Shown here: positions 25,191-31,995 of the stretch, piece by piece
Layout of the letters: each line of letters starts with the position of its first letter
Numbering within the stretch: the first letter of the stretch is position 1
Origin: Thermodesulfobacteriaceae bacterium UBA6232
Lineage (GTDB): Bacteria > Desulfobacterota > Thermodesulfobacteria > Thermodesulfobacteriales > Thermodesulfobacteriaceae
Direction of reading: 5' to 3'
Assembly: GCA_002441555.1 (NCBI GenBank)
Contig: DJWK01000033.1
Location: 1 to 48,695 of the forward strand
Length of the DNA stretch: 48,695 nt
Made by a program: the position numbers and the translations under genes
The notes under the pieces: model-generated
The model's input: the letters and a program-made list of their open reading frames with translations, nothing else
What the model was told of the DNA's origin: nothing
The model's database searches: none

Positions 25191-26920
25191 TTTTCTCTCA
25201 AAAAGGTCTGGTAAAGTTCTCTATAGAGGGGTGACTTTAAAAGTAATTCTTCGTGATTTCCTTCGGCAACAACCCTTCCCCTATCAAGGAGAACTATTTT
25301 GTCGGCTCTCGTTATAGTTGAAAGTCTGTGGGCAATAACAATGAGGGTATGCTTACCCCTGAGTTCATTTAAAGCAGCTTCAATGGCTCTTTCTGTAAGG
25401 GTATCAAGCTGGCTTGTTGCCTCATCAAGAATAATAATAGGGGGTCTCTTAAGAAAAACCCTGGCAAGGGCAAGCCTCTGTTTCTGTCCACCTGAAAGGG
25501 AAAGGCCTTCTTCACCAAGAACGGTGTCAAACCCCTTGGGAAGAGACTCAATGAAATCCAGAGCCTGAGCAGCTCTACAAGCCTCCCTTACCTCCTCAAA
25601 GGTGGCCTCAGGTTTAACGAGAATCAAATTATCCCAGATGGAAAGATTAAAAAGAAAGGGCTCCTGCCAGACCATTCCAAAAAGCCCTCGCAAACTTTCA
25701 AGGTCAAATTCTTTCAGATTGACTCCGTCAAGAAGGATTTCTCCTTCTTCAGGGTCATAAAATCTTGGAAGAAGGGAGATAAGAGTGCTTTTTCCTGCAC
25801 CGCTTGGACCAACAAGGGCAATCATTTTTTGAGCTGGCAAATAAAGATTTACCCTATAAAGAGCATAGGGTAAATTAGAATCATAACGGAAGCTAACCTC
25901 CCTAAATTCAAACCCTTTTTGAGGGGGGTGCGCCTTAAGGGTTCCGCCTTTTTCCTCTTCTAGGTGAAAGACCTCCTCAATTCTTGACCAGGCTCCCTGG
26001 GCCTCTTTAAGCCCGGTGTAAGCCCTTGAGAGCTTTCTTATAGGATTAAAAATTAGCAAAATCGCTGTTAGAAGAGAAAGAAAAGCCCCTGGGGTTAAAG
26101 CACCTTTTATTACAAGGGACCCTCCATAACCAATAAGAAGAGCCGCCCCAAAACCAGTCATCAAATCCACGAGACTCTTAGAAGATTCCCTGTATTTTGT
26201 AACCTTCAGACTTAAACGATAAAACCTTTCAAGCTCCTTAGCAAAAAATTTTAACATTAAATCCTTTGAAGCAGAAATTTTTATCTCTCTTATTCCCTGA
26301 AGAATTTCTCCCATTCTGTGAGTAAGCTCTCCTGTTGAAGCCTGGGTGAGTCTTCTCGTTTTTCTGGTTTTAGTTCCGAGATATTTAGTTCCGTAAACAA
26401 TGGCTGGAAGGGTTATTAGGGCAATCAAGGTTAAATCCCACCTCTGATAAAAGGCCACAAAAAGAAGCACTACCACCGTAAGGGTCTCTTTAAAAAGAAT
26501 TTGTGAACTCTCACCAAGCAAAGGCTCTATCTGAGAGGTATCATTGATAACCCTTGAAATGGTCTGACCAGTTCTTTCTTTAATTAACCTTGAGTAAGGC
26601 AAAGAGAGAAATTTTTTAAAAAGATCAAGACGGATGCGGTTAATTATTCCAGTGGATACACTTTTCATATAATAGGCCTGTAAAAGAGAAAAAAGCCCAT
26701 TTAAACTGAAGATAAGAATGAGATAAAAGGGAATAAACTTAAAAATCTCGTAGTGCTTTTCTACAAAAACATAATTGAAAATGGGTTTGATTGACCAGGT
26801 TCCAAGGCCTGTAAGAAATGAAGAAAGAATTGCAAAGGTAATACCAAGGGAAAAAGGTTTATAAAGATGTTTTAAATATTTTAAGAGATAACTTAAAAAT
26901 AAAAGGGTATCATTTTTCAA
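25187..26920 (-). CDS. MsbA-like ABC exporter (fused membrane and ATPase domains)
   Basis: A 577-residue half-transporter that would work as a homodimer. Six membrane helices fill about residues 15-300, followed by the ATPase domain: Walker A GPSGAGKST near 370, the Q-loop WQEPF, the LSGGQKQR signature near 473, Walker B IIILDEAT near 495 and the switch His in IAHRLS. The architecture matches MsbA lipid A flippases, but drug or peptide exporters look alike, so the cargo is open. The start is a TTG with AAGGGA 7 nt upstream; it follows htpX by 12 nt and overlaps ispD. Confidence 0.88.
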   Translation of the reverse strand: MKNDTLLFLSYLLKYLKHLYKPFSLGITFAILSSFLTGLGTWSIKPIFNYVFVEKHYEIFKFIPFYLILIFSLNGLFSLLQAYYMKSVSTGIINRIRLDLFKKFLSLPYSRLIKERTGQTISRVINDTSQIEPLLGESSQILFKETLTVVVLLFVAFYQRWDLTLIALITLPAIVYGTKYLGTKTRKTRRLTQASTGELTHRMGEILQGIREIKISASKDLMLKFFAKELERFYRLSLKVTKYRESSKSLVDLMTGFGAALLIGYGGSLVIKGALTPGAFLSLLTAILLIFNPIRKLSRAYTGLKEAQGAWSRIEEVFHLEEEKGGTLKAHPPQKGFEFREVSFRYDSNLPYALYRVNLYLPAQKMIALVGPSGAGKSTLISLLPRFYDPEEGEILLDGVNLKEFDLESLRGLFGMVWQEPFLFNLSIWDNLILVKPEATFEEVREACRAAQALDFIESLPKGFDTVLGEEGLSLSGGQKQRLALARVFLKRPPIIILDEATSQLDTLTERAIEAALNELRGKHTLIVIAHRLSTITRADKIVLLDRGRVVAEGNHEELLLKSPLYRELYQTFLREK

Positions 26921-26932
26921 AGGATGTTTCCC

Positions 26933-27796
26933 TTAGAAAGCCCCAGACATCCTATAAAGCCTTGCAACCCTTTCCTCAATGGGTGGATGAGTAGAAAAGA
27001 GATTTATAAGGGATTTTCCAGAAAGAGGATTTACAATAAACATCTGAGCCTGAGCAGGATTAACATTCATAGGATAAGCCCTATTCCAGGCATCAAGTTT
27101 TTCTAAGGCTTTAGCAAGAGCAACGGGATTTCTTATAATCTTAGCTCCTGTTTCATCGGCAAGATATTCTCTGCTTCTGCTTATGGCAAGCTGAATAAGG
27201 GTTGCGGCAATGGGAATAATTATTATGGCAATAACTAAACCTATAATTGAAAGGGGATTCCAACCTTCTTCCTCATCACGATGCCCAAATCCTCCAAAGA
27301 AAAGGCTCCACTGAGCCATCTGAGCAAGATAACTTATGGCTCCCACAATGGTTGCAGCAATGGTGGAAATAAGGATATCTCTATTTTTGATATGGGCAAT
27401 TTCGTGAGCAATAACTCCTGCAAGTTCCTCCCTTGAAAGAAGCCTTCTAATACCTTCAGTTACAGCAACAACCCCATTTTCTGGATTTCTTCCTGTAGCA
27501 AAGGCATTGGGAGTTTCTGAAGGTATAATATAAACTTTTGGTTTAGGAATACCTGCCCTTCTTGCAACTTCCTCAACTATGGCGTGAAGTTCAGGATCCT
27601 CTGAAGGACTTACTGGTCTTGCTCCGCTCATGGCAAGAACAATCTTATCGGAATAAAAATAGGCTATAAAATTCATTAAACCTGCAAGAATAAGGGCAAT
27701 GGTTGCTCCTGTTTTTCCACCAATGAGATTACCTACAAAAACAAAAAGCACCGTTAATAGGGCAAGAAATACAAAAGTTTTTATGGTGTTCCACAT
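26933..27796 (-). CDS. htpX: HtpX-family membrane metalloprotease
   Basis: Zinc protease of the inner membrane that degrades misfolded membrane proteins. About 287 residues: two membrane helices near the N-terminus, the zinc motif HEIAH near residue 126, two later hydrophobic stretches around 140-200, and a conserved SREYLADETGAKI block with the third ligand. An upstream in-frame TTG would add six residues, but the ATG at 27796 has GGAGGTGA just upstream. First gene of a long minus-strand operon with its own promoter. No CIRCE element was seen. Confidence 0.95.
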   Translation of the reverse strand: MWNTIKTFVFLALLTVLFVFVGNLIGGKTGATIALILAGLMNFIAYFYSDKIVLAMSGARPVSPSEDPELHAIVEEVARRAGIPKPKVYIIPSETPNAFATGRNPENGVVAVTEGIRRLLSREELAGVIAHEIAHIKNRDILISTIAATIVGAISYLAQMAQWSLFFGGFGHRDEEEGWNPLSIIGLVIAIIIIPIAATLIQLAISRSREYLADETGAKIIRNPVALAKALEKLDAWNRAYPMNVNPAQAQMFIVNPLSGKSLINLFSTHPPIEERVARLYRMSGAF

Positions 27797-27830
27797 ATAT
27801 CTCACCTCCAGCAATTGAGGTTTTTGTTAA

Positions 27831-27859
27831 AATATAAAATAATCAACCCTTAAAGTCAA
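27831..27859 (-). promoter_or_regulatory. Promoter of the htpX operon
   Basis: Minus strand TTGACT (27859-27854), 17-nt spacer, TATATT (27836-27831). Predicted start near 27824, giving a leader of about 28 nt before htpX with a strong ribosome binding site. Confidence 0.75.
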
Positions 27860-27936
27860 GTAGCTCCTTTCTTTATTTTGCACCCTTTTTCACAAAATGT
27901 TAGGACAAAAAATTCAGGTGCTTACATTACTTTAAT

Positions 27937-29124
27937 ATGGGTATGAAATTTCTTAAAAAACTAAAAAAATTTTTCTGGCCAGATATTTACGAAAAAAATC
28001 GTATTAACCTCTTTGAAAAATTTTCTTTTATCAAAAGATTCTTTTACAAGCGCAAAAATTTTGCCTATATAAGAAGCTTCAGTGATATTGTTTTTCTTTC
28101 TCTTATAATACTCGGACTTTTTGGCCCGCAGGAAAAAGATAAAAACATTATGCTCTTTCTTGCCTGGGGAGTCTGGTGGACCTCTCTGGTTTTTTCCTGG
28201 TTCTTTCTTGGAAGAATGTGGTGTGCCTTCTGTCCCTTCCCAGGGCTTGCAAGACTTTTGCAAAATCTGAATCTTTCTCTCTTTAAAAATCCTCCTGAAA
28301 TTTTTAAAAAAAATGGGATCCATCTTGCAACAGCACTCTTTTTCCTCATAATATGGCTTGAGACAACAACTCCCCTTACCTCCTCTCCCCGCTATACAGC
28401 CCTTTTCCTATTAAGCATAGTTTTGCTTGCTGCCTTTTTTGGTGTCCTTTACAGAGAATATGCCTGGTGCCGATACCTCTGCCCCCTTGGTCGTATAACA
28501 GGAGTTGCAGCAACTATGGCAACAATTGAATTCAGGCCAGATTACCAAATCTGCAAAAACTGCAAAGAAGCTCACTGTAAAAAAGGAAAAGCTGGTGTTA
28601 GACCCTGTCCGGTTTATTTAGGAGCAGTTGCTGTGCAGAATAATCTTAACTGCTTTATCTGCGGACATTGTCTCATCCTCTGTCCTTATGAATCTCCCGC
28701 TATCTATTTGCGTCATCCCCTAAAGGAAATCATTTTAAATAAAGGAAAGGGAATTACCTGTGCCTATGTGATCCCCTTTTTAATTGGTTCACAACTTGCC
28801 CGCTTTCTTGTGGAAAAGGACTTTTTTCACAACTGGGCTTTGGGCCTTGGAATTTCTTCAAATTTTCTTTTCACCCTTCTTTTCTTCTGGTTTTCTGTAT
28901 CGCTTATCATTATTACCAAACTTGCTGCTTCTTTTTTCAGGGTTATTGAAGATCCCATTCTCGGAAAATTTAATTTAACCATTGCCATCCTTATACCTTT
29001 CGCCTTTACAGGAGAATTAATTTATCGCTCCAAATATTTTCTAAAAAATTTAGGAGATTTTTTCCCAACCCTTGGAAGACAATTCGGAATAGAAAGCCTT
29101 TTAAAATGGGGATTTATAATTTAA
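27937..29124 (+). CDS. NapH/CcoG-like membrane protein with two 4Fe-4S sites
   Basis: A 395-residue membrane protein of the NapH/NosR/CcoG type. About six hydrophobic helices are visible (around 50-70, 75-95, 130-150, 155-180, 275-300, 315-335). Two loop motifs WCAFCPF and WCRYLCPLGR face one side, and a ferredoxin-like segment near 210-260 has CKNCKEAHC-x8-CP and CFICGHCLILCP, enough for two 4Fe-4S clusters. Relatives pass electrons from quinols or act in metal or cofactor maturation. No nap, nos or cco genes are adjacent, so the role is open. No ribosome binding site is visible; the next ATG (residue 3) is also possible. Confidence 0.85.
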   Translation: MGMKFLKKLKKFFWPDIYEKNRINLFEKFSFIKRFFYKRKNFAYIRSFSDIVFLSLIILGLFGPQEKDKNIMLFLAWGVWWTSLVFSWFFLGRMWCAFCPFPGLARLLQNLNLSLFKNPPEIFKKNGIHLATALFFLIIWLETTTPLTSSPRYTALFLLSIVLLAAFFGVLYREYAWCRYLCPLGRITGVAATMATIEFRPDYQICKNCKEAHCKKGKAGVRPCPVYLGAVAVQNNLNCFICGHCLILCPYESPAIYLRHPLKEIILNKGKGITCAYVIPFLIGSQLARFLVEKDFFHNWALGLGISSNFLFTLLFFWFSVSLIIITKLAASFFRVIEDPILGKFNLTIAILIPFAFTGELIYRSKYFLKNLGDFFPTLGRQFGIESLLKWGFII

Positions 29125-29276
29125 ATCTTTCTCTAATCGGAAGTCTATACTTAATCTTTTACTTTTATTACAAAGATTTTGAAAGGGAAATCCCCTTTAA
29201 AAGATACCTCCACTTTTTGGGAATTGTTTTAGGATTTTATTTCTCCTATTTTCTTTTGATTTTTACCTCAAGATGA
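29106..29276 (+). CDS. Possible overlapping small membrane protein
   Basis: A 56-residue frame that begins inside the last codons of the ferredoxin gene (19-nt overlap, different frame) and ends at a TGA at 29274-29276. It encodes two hydrophobic segments (about residues 5-22 and 36-54) separated by a charged stretch with KDFEREIPFKR. The overlap would allow translational coupling. Its 3' end also overlaps the convergent mobB gene by 31 nt. No ribosome binding site is clear, so it may be chance. Confidence 0.4.
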   Translation: MGIYNLNLSLIGSLYLIFYFYYKDFEREIPFKRYLHFLGIVLGFYFSYFLLIFTSR

Positions 29277-29869
29277 AAAATGCTTTCCGGGATGTCCTTC
29301 AACCCTTTCACAAAACCTAAAAGCATTTCCTTCAAAATTTTTTGAATAAAAGGCTTCAAAAAAATTCTTTTCCCGTTTATATAAAGAAAAACCTCTTCCT
29401 CTTTATTAATCAATCTTTGGAGAACAAAATTTAAACCTTTTTCTTCCTCACCCTGTCTAATAAAAAGTTCTATCCCCGAATACTTTGATTTAATCTCTTC
29501 TTCTTTCTCATCATCCCTTAACACCCAAATTTTAGGAATTTCTGGAAAACCTTTAAAACCTTCAAGCAAAATCAAATCTTTTTTCCAGAAAAGTCTTTCC
29601 AAAAATTGAAGAAAACTCCCTTTATCATCAGGTAGTTCTTTAATATAAAGGGTTAAAAGATTTTTTTGGTAGAGACAGACCGGGTCTCCTCCGCTCTCTC
29701 TATAGCGAAAGGTATCTGATCCAGGTTGATCAGTAAGCTCTCCCTCTTCCTTGGTTGACTTAACTACAGCGATTTTATAACCGAGATTTTTAAGCCTTTT
29801 AACAAGGTAAGTTCCAAAGGTTGTTTTTCCAGAATTGTGATATCCGCAGATGGCGATAATTAAAGGCAA
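29246..29869 (-). CDS. mobB: Molybdopterin-guanine dinucleotide biosynthesis protein B
   Basis: A 207-residue GTP-binding adaptor for molybdenum cofactor maturation. Residues 9-16 form the P-loop GYHNSGKT; SGGDPVCLY and LILLEGFKGFPEIPK follow in the usual order. The C-terminal part (about 160-207, VFLYINGKRIFLKPFIQ) is an extension seen in some anaerobe MobB proteins. It lies 6 nt after the UPF0173 gene. A molybdopterin-binding protein occurs at 38.6 kb, which fits use of molybdo- or tungsto-enzymes, though none is in this window. Confidence 0.9.
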   Translation of the reverse strand: MPLIIAICGYHNSGKTTFGTYLVKRLKNLGYKIAVVKSTKEEGELTDQPGSDTFRYRESGGDPVCLYQKNLLTLYIKELPDDKGSFLQFLERLFWKKDLILLEGFKGFPEIPKIWVLRDDEKEEEIKSKYSGIELFIRQGEEEKGLNFVLQRLINKEEEVFLYINGKRIFLKPFIQKILKEMLLGFVKGLKDIPESIFHLEVKIKRK

Positions 29870-29875
29870 GGTGAC

Positions 29876-30568
29876 CTAAAGAGTTATTGATTCTCCGGGT
29901 TTTAATGGAATTACCTCAGGTTTAAAGGGATATTTGGAAAGTTCTTTAATAAAGGCCTCAACTGTTCCTGTAAGAATGGGAAAGGTTCCATAATGCATAG
30001 GAATTACCTTTTTGGCATTAATAAGCTGGCAGGCCTTGGCTGCTTCCTTTGGCCCCATGACATAATGATCTCCTATAGGAAGAAGGGCCAAATCTGGCTC
30101 ATAAAGTTCTCCAATAAGGGTCATGTCTCCAAAAAGGCCGGTATCCCCAGCATGATAAATTTTGAATCCGTTTTCAAGGGTTATAACAAATCCACAGGGC
30201 TCCCCTGCATAACTGCCGTCAGGTAAGGAAGAACTGTGAAGGGCTGGAACCATGGTAAAAGAAAGACCATTAACTCTATATGTGCCTCCAATATTCATAC
30301 CTGTTGCCTTGGGCACACCTTTTCCGAGAAGATATTGCTGAATTTCGTGAATGGCAATAACCTCTGTTACAAAAGTTCTTGCAAGTTTTATGGCCTCACC
30401 AAGATGATCTCCATGTCCGTGAGTAATCAAAACGAAATCATAGGGGCCAAGGTCAACTTCCTTAGGAGCAAGAGGGTGAGTTAACCAGGGATCAATAATA
30501 ATTTTTTTTCCTTCAGGACTTACTATTTTGAAACAGGCATGTCCGTAATAGGTGATTTCCACAGGCAT
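29876..30568 (-). CDS. UPF0173-type metallo-beta-lactamase-fold hydrolase
   Basis: A 230-residue metal-dependent hydrolase of the beta-lactamase fold. The ligand motifs are THGHGDH near residue 49, HSS near 111, HAGDTGLFGD near 140 and the final MHYGTFP near 192; YYGHACF at the N-terminus is typical of the UPF0173 group (like E. coli UlaG relatives). Substrate unknown. It is followed closely by mobB, and a tRNA gene lies 23 nt upstream of its ATG. Confidence 0.9.
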   Translation of the reverse strand: MPVEITYYGHACFKIVSPEGKKIIIDPWLTHPLAPKEVDLGPYDFVLITHGHGDHLGEAIKLARTFVTEVIAIHEIQQYLLGKGVPKATGMNIGGTYRVNGLSFTMVPALHSSSLPDGSYAGEPCGFVITLENGFKIYHAGDTGLFGDMTLIGELYEPDLALLPIGDHYVMGPKEAAKACQLINAKKVIPMHYGTFPILTGTVEAFIKELSKYPFKPEVIPLKPGESITL

Positions 30569-30591
30569 TTGTCTAAAGGGTTTCTCTTAAA

Positions 30592-30668
30592 TGGAGCGGG
30601 CGACGGGATTCGAACCCGCGACCTACAGCATGGCAAGCTGTCGCTCTACCAGGCTGAGCTACGCCCGC
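30592..30668 (-). tRNA. tRNA-Gly (GCC)
   Basis: A 77-nt cloverleaf on the minus strand with the CCA tail encoded. Acceptor arms GCGGGCG and CGCCCGC pair fully; the D-arm has GCTC/GAGC, the anticodon stem is ACAGC/GCTGT with loop TTGCCAT (anticodon GCC), and the T-loop is TTCGAAT between GCGGG and CCCGT. A near-perfect promoter lies just upstream. Confidence 0.97.
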
Positions 30669-30680
30669 TTAATTTTTTTA

Positions 30681-30708
30681 ATTATAGTTATTTTTCACCA
30701 AATGTCAA
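30681..30708 (-). promoter_or_regulatory. Consensus promoter of tRNA-Gly
   Basis: Minus strand TTGACA (30708-30703), 16 nt, TATAAT (30686-30681): both hexamers match consensus exactly. The predicted start is about 6 nt before the tRNA 5' end. Confidence 0.85.
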
Positions 30709-30918
30709 CAGCCCTGTATGAGTCCATAGGATTTTGACTGGTGCTATTTTTAATAATTCTTCCACAATACCATTGGATTGGGTACTAATAACCCGATTAA
30801 AACTCTTCACATATCCATTTCAACCCCCCTCTTGTGAGATTTTTTCTCTATTTCTTGACTCAAAATAAAATTTTTAAACAATTATTTTAGATTTGCGGCC
30901 GGGGAAAGGAGGGGGGAG

Positions 30919-31002
30919 ATGATAGGAATGGACTTTGTAAGCTTTATTATTTTATTAGTTATTGCTGTAATTTCTGCTTATATTGTTCATTATGTATTTT
31001 AA
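30919..31002 (+). pseudogene. N-terminal part of a frameshifted small membrane protein
   Basis: A 27-residue frame with an unusually strong ribosome binding site (AAAGGAGGGGGG) before ATG 30919; the ATG at 30928 is an alternative start. It encodes one hydrophobic helix (DFVSFIILLVIAVISAYIV) and stops at TAA 31000-31002, inside GTATTTTAAGC. Reading past the stop by skipping one base continues directly into the next frame. Thus this may be a one-base insertion in the T-run, or a +1 recoding site at TTT-TAA. As a separate 27-residue gene it would still be a credible micro-protein. Confidence 0.55.
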
Positions 31003-31210
31003 GCTTTTTGTAGTGCCTGGAATTTGGTCCTTTATTGTATGTAAAGTTATTATAGGGTGGATTGGTACTTGGCTTGGTTCTCCAGTTTTCGGATATTGGT
31101 TTTCTAATCTAAATTACCAAAATGTATATTACATCCCTGCCATTTTAGGGGCCTTTGCTTTACAAATTTTGGTTGTAGATGTAGTTAAAACTCTTAAATC
31201 TTCTTCCTAA
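30992..31210 (+). CDS. Small membrane protein (C-terminal part of the frameshifted gene)
   Basis: A 72-residue frame from ATG 30992, overlapping the previous frame by 11 nt. Two hydrophobic segments are visible (about 4-35 and 46-65), with the Gly-rich patch GWIGTWLGSPVFGYWF. That patch is loosely like GlsB/YmgE-type stress membrane proteins, but the match is weak. It has no ribosome binding site of its own, which supports reading as the second half of one protein of about 94-97 residues. Function unknown. Confidence 0.6.
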   Translation: MYFKLFVVPGIWSFIVCKVIIGWIGTWLGSPVFGYWFSNLNYQNVYYIPAILGAFALQILVVDVVKTLKSSS

Positions 31211-31302
31211 AAAAATAAAAAATTCAAAATACCGGCCGCAACCCTTCCAAGATATTTCTTTTTTGTCTTTAATTTTTCCCTATTCATGGTAATTATTTTA
31301 TT

Positions 31303-31995
31303 ATGAAACTTCGTCCTCTAACCCTTAAAGAGAATCTGTTTCTTCTACAACTTCTGGCTATTATTCCCTGGATTCTTGGGAGTGTTTTTCTCTTCTGGCA
31401 ATATTATCCTGAGATTAAGTCCATGCGTTATAGACTGGAAGCTAAAGAAAAAATCCCTCCCCTTTTTGAAACCATAAAATTTCTTCAGATTCATAGAGGC
31501 CTCTCTTATTTAAGGGCCTTTACCTCAGATCCCCAGGAACTAAATCAAATAAACTCAACCATGCAAGAAACTGAAGCCAAAATAGAGAACTCCTTTAAAA
31601 AGGCCTTTTCCTCTTATCCTCCTTCTACCTCCAAAAAAAGAAAACTCCTTTTAAATTATTATAATGACTGGCAAAAATTGAAGGCCATCCATCTTAAACT
31701 CTCACCGCTTGAATCTTTTTATCAACATCCTGAGATTATCATTAAATTGCTTCAATTTTTAAAAACCCAGGGAGAAAAATATGGTCTTTTTGCAGAACCT
31801 GATCTTTATCTTCGCACCCTTGCCCAGGTAAGTTTACTTGAACTTCCAAATTTGATAGAAGCTTTAGGAAAATTAAGGGCCATAGGAAGCGCAGCTGTGG
31901 AAAGAAATTTTATGCCCCTTCAAGATAAAAATATTTTTTTAGAAATTTCCAAGCTCTGCAGGGATATCAAGAGGTTTTGCGCTGGACCCTTTTAA
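31303..31995 (+). CDS. Sensor half of a split c-di-GMP signalling protein
   Basis: A 230-residue frame with one N-terminal membrane helix (about 14-33) followed by a helical extracytoplasmic region resembling nitrate/nitrite-sensing (NIT-like) four-helix domains. It has no second membrane helix and no output domain. The downstream frame, shifted by one base, continues the same domain: after a run of seven T at 31934-31940 the other frame is open from 31929 and reads sensibly (RNFQALQGYQEVLRWTLLN). The last 18 residues of this frame therefore look out of frame. Probably the N-terminal half of a broken or slippage-expressed gene. Confidence 0.7.
   Translation: MKLRPLTLKENLFLLQLLAIIPWILGSVFLFWQYYPEIKSMRYRLEAKEKIPPLFETIKFLQIHRGLSYLRAFTSDPQELNQINSTMQETEAKIENSFKKAFSSYPPSTSKKRKLLLNYYNDWQKLKAIHLKLSPLESFYQHPEIIIKLLQFLKTQGEKYGLFAEPDLYLRTLAQVSLLELPNLIEALGKLRAIGSAAVERNFMPLQDKNIFLEISKLCRDIKRFCAGPF

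Larger units (their letters stand above)
30893..31241. repeat. 10-bp GC-rich inverted repeat flanking a small membrane gene
   Basis: TTGCGGCCGG at 30893-30902 and its reverse complement CCGGCCGCAA at 31232-31241 bracket the two small membrane-protein frames. Each copy contains the palindrome CGGCCG, which I do not see elsewhere in this AT-rich window. The arms could pair in RNA around the gene or mark the ends of a small cassette; no target duplication was seen. Confidence 0.5.

Noticed and set aside
30539..30721. 60-codon plus-strand frame with a GDGIRTRDLQ-like segment
   Set aside because: It is the antisense reading of the tRNA-Gly gene; this peptide pattern is a well-known false ORF from tRNA sequence.
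30592..31241. tRNA-Gly as an integration site for a mobile element carrying the small membrane gene
   Set aside because: Elements normally join at the tRNA 3' end, which faces the UPF0173 gene; no integrase and no repeated tRNA end was seen.
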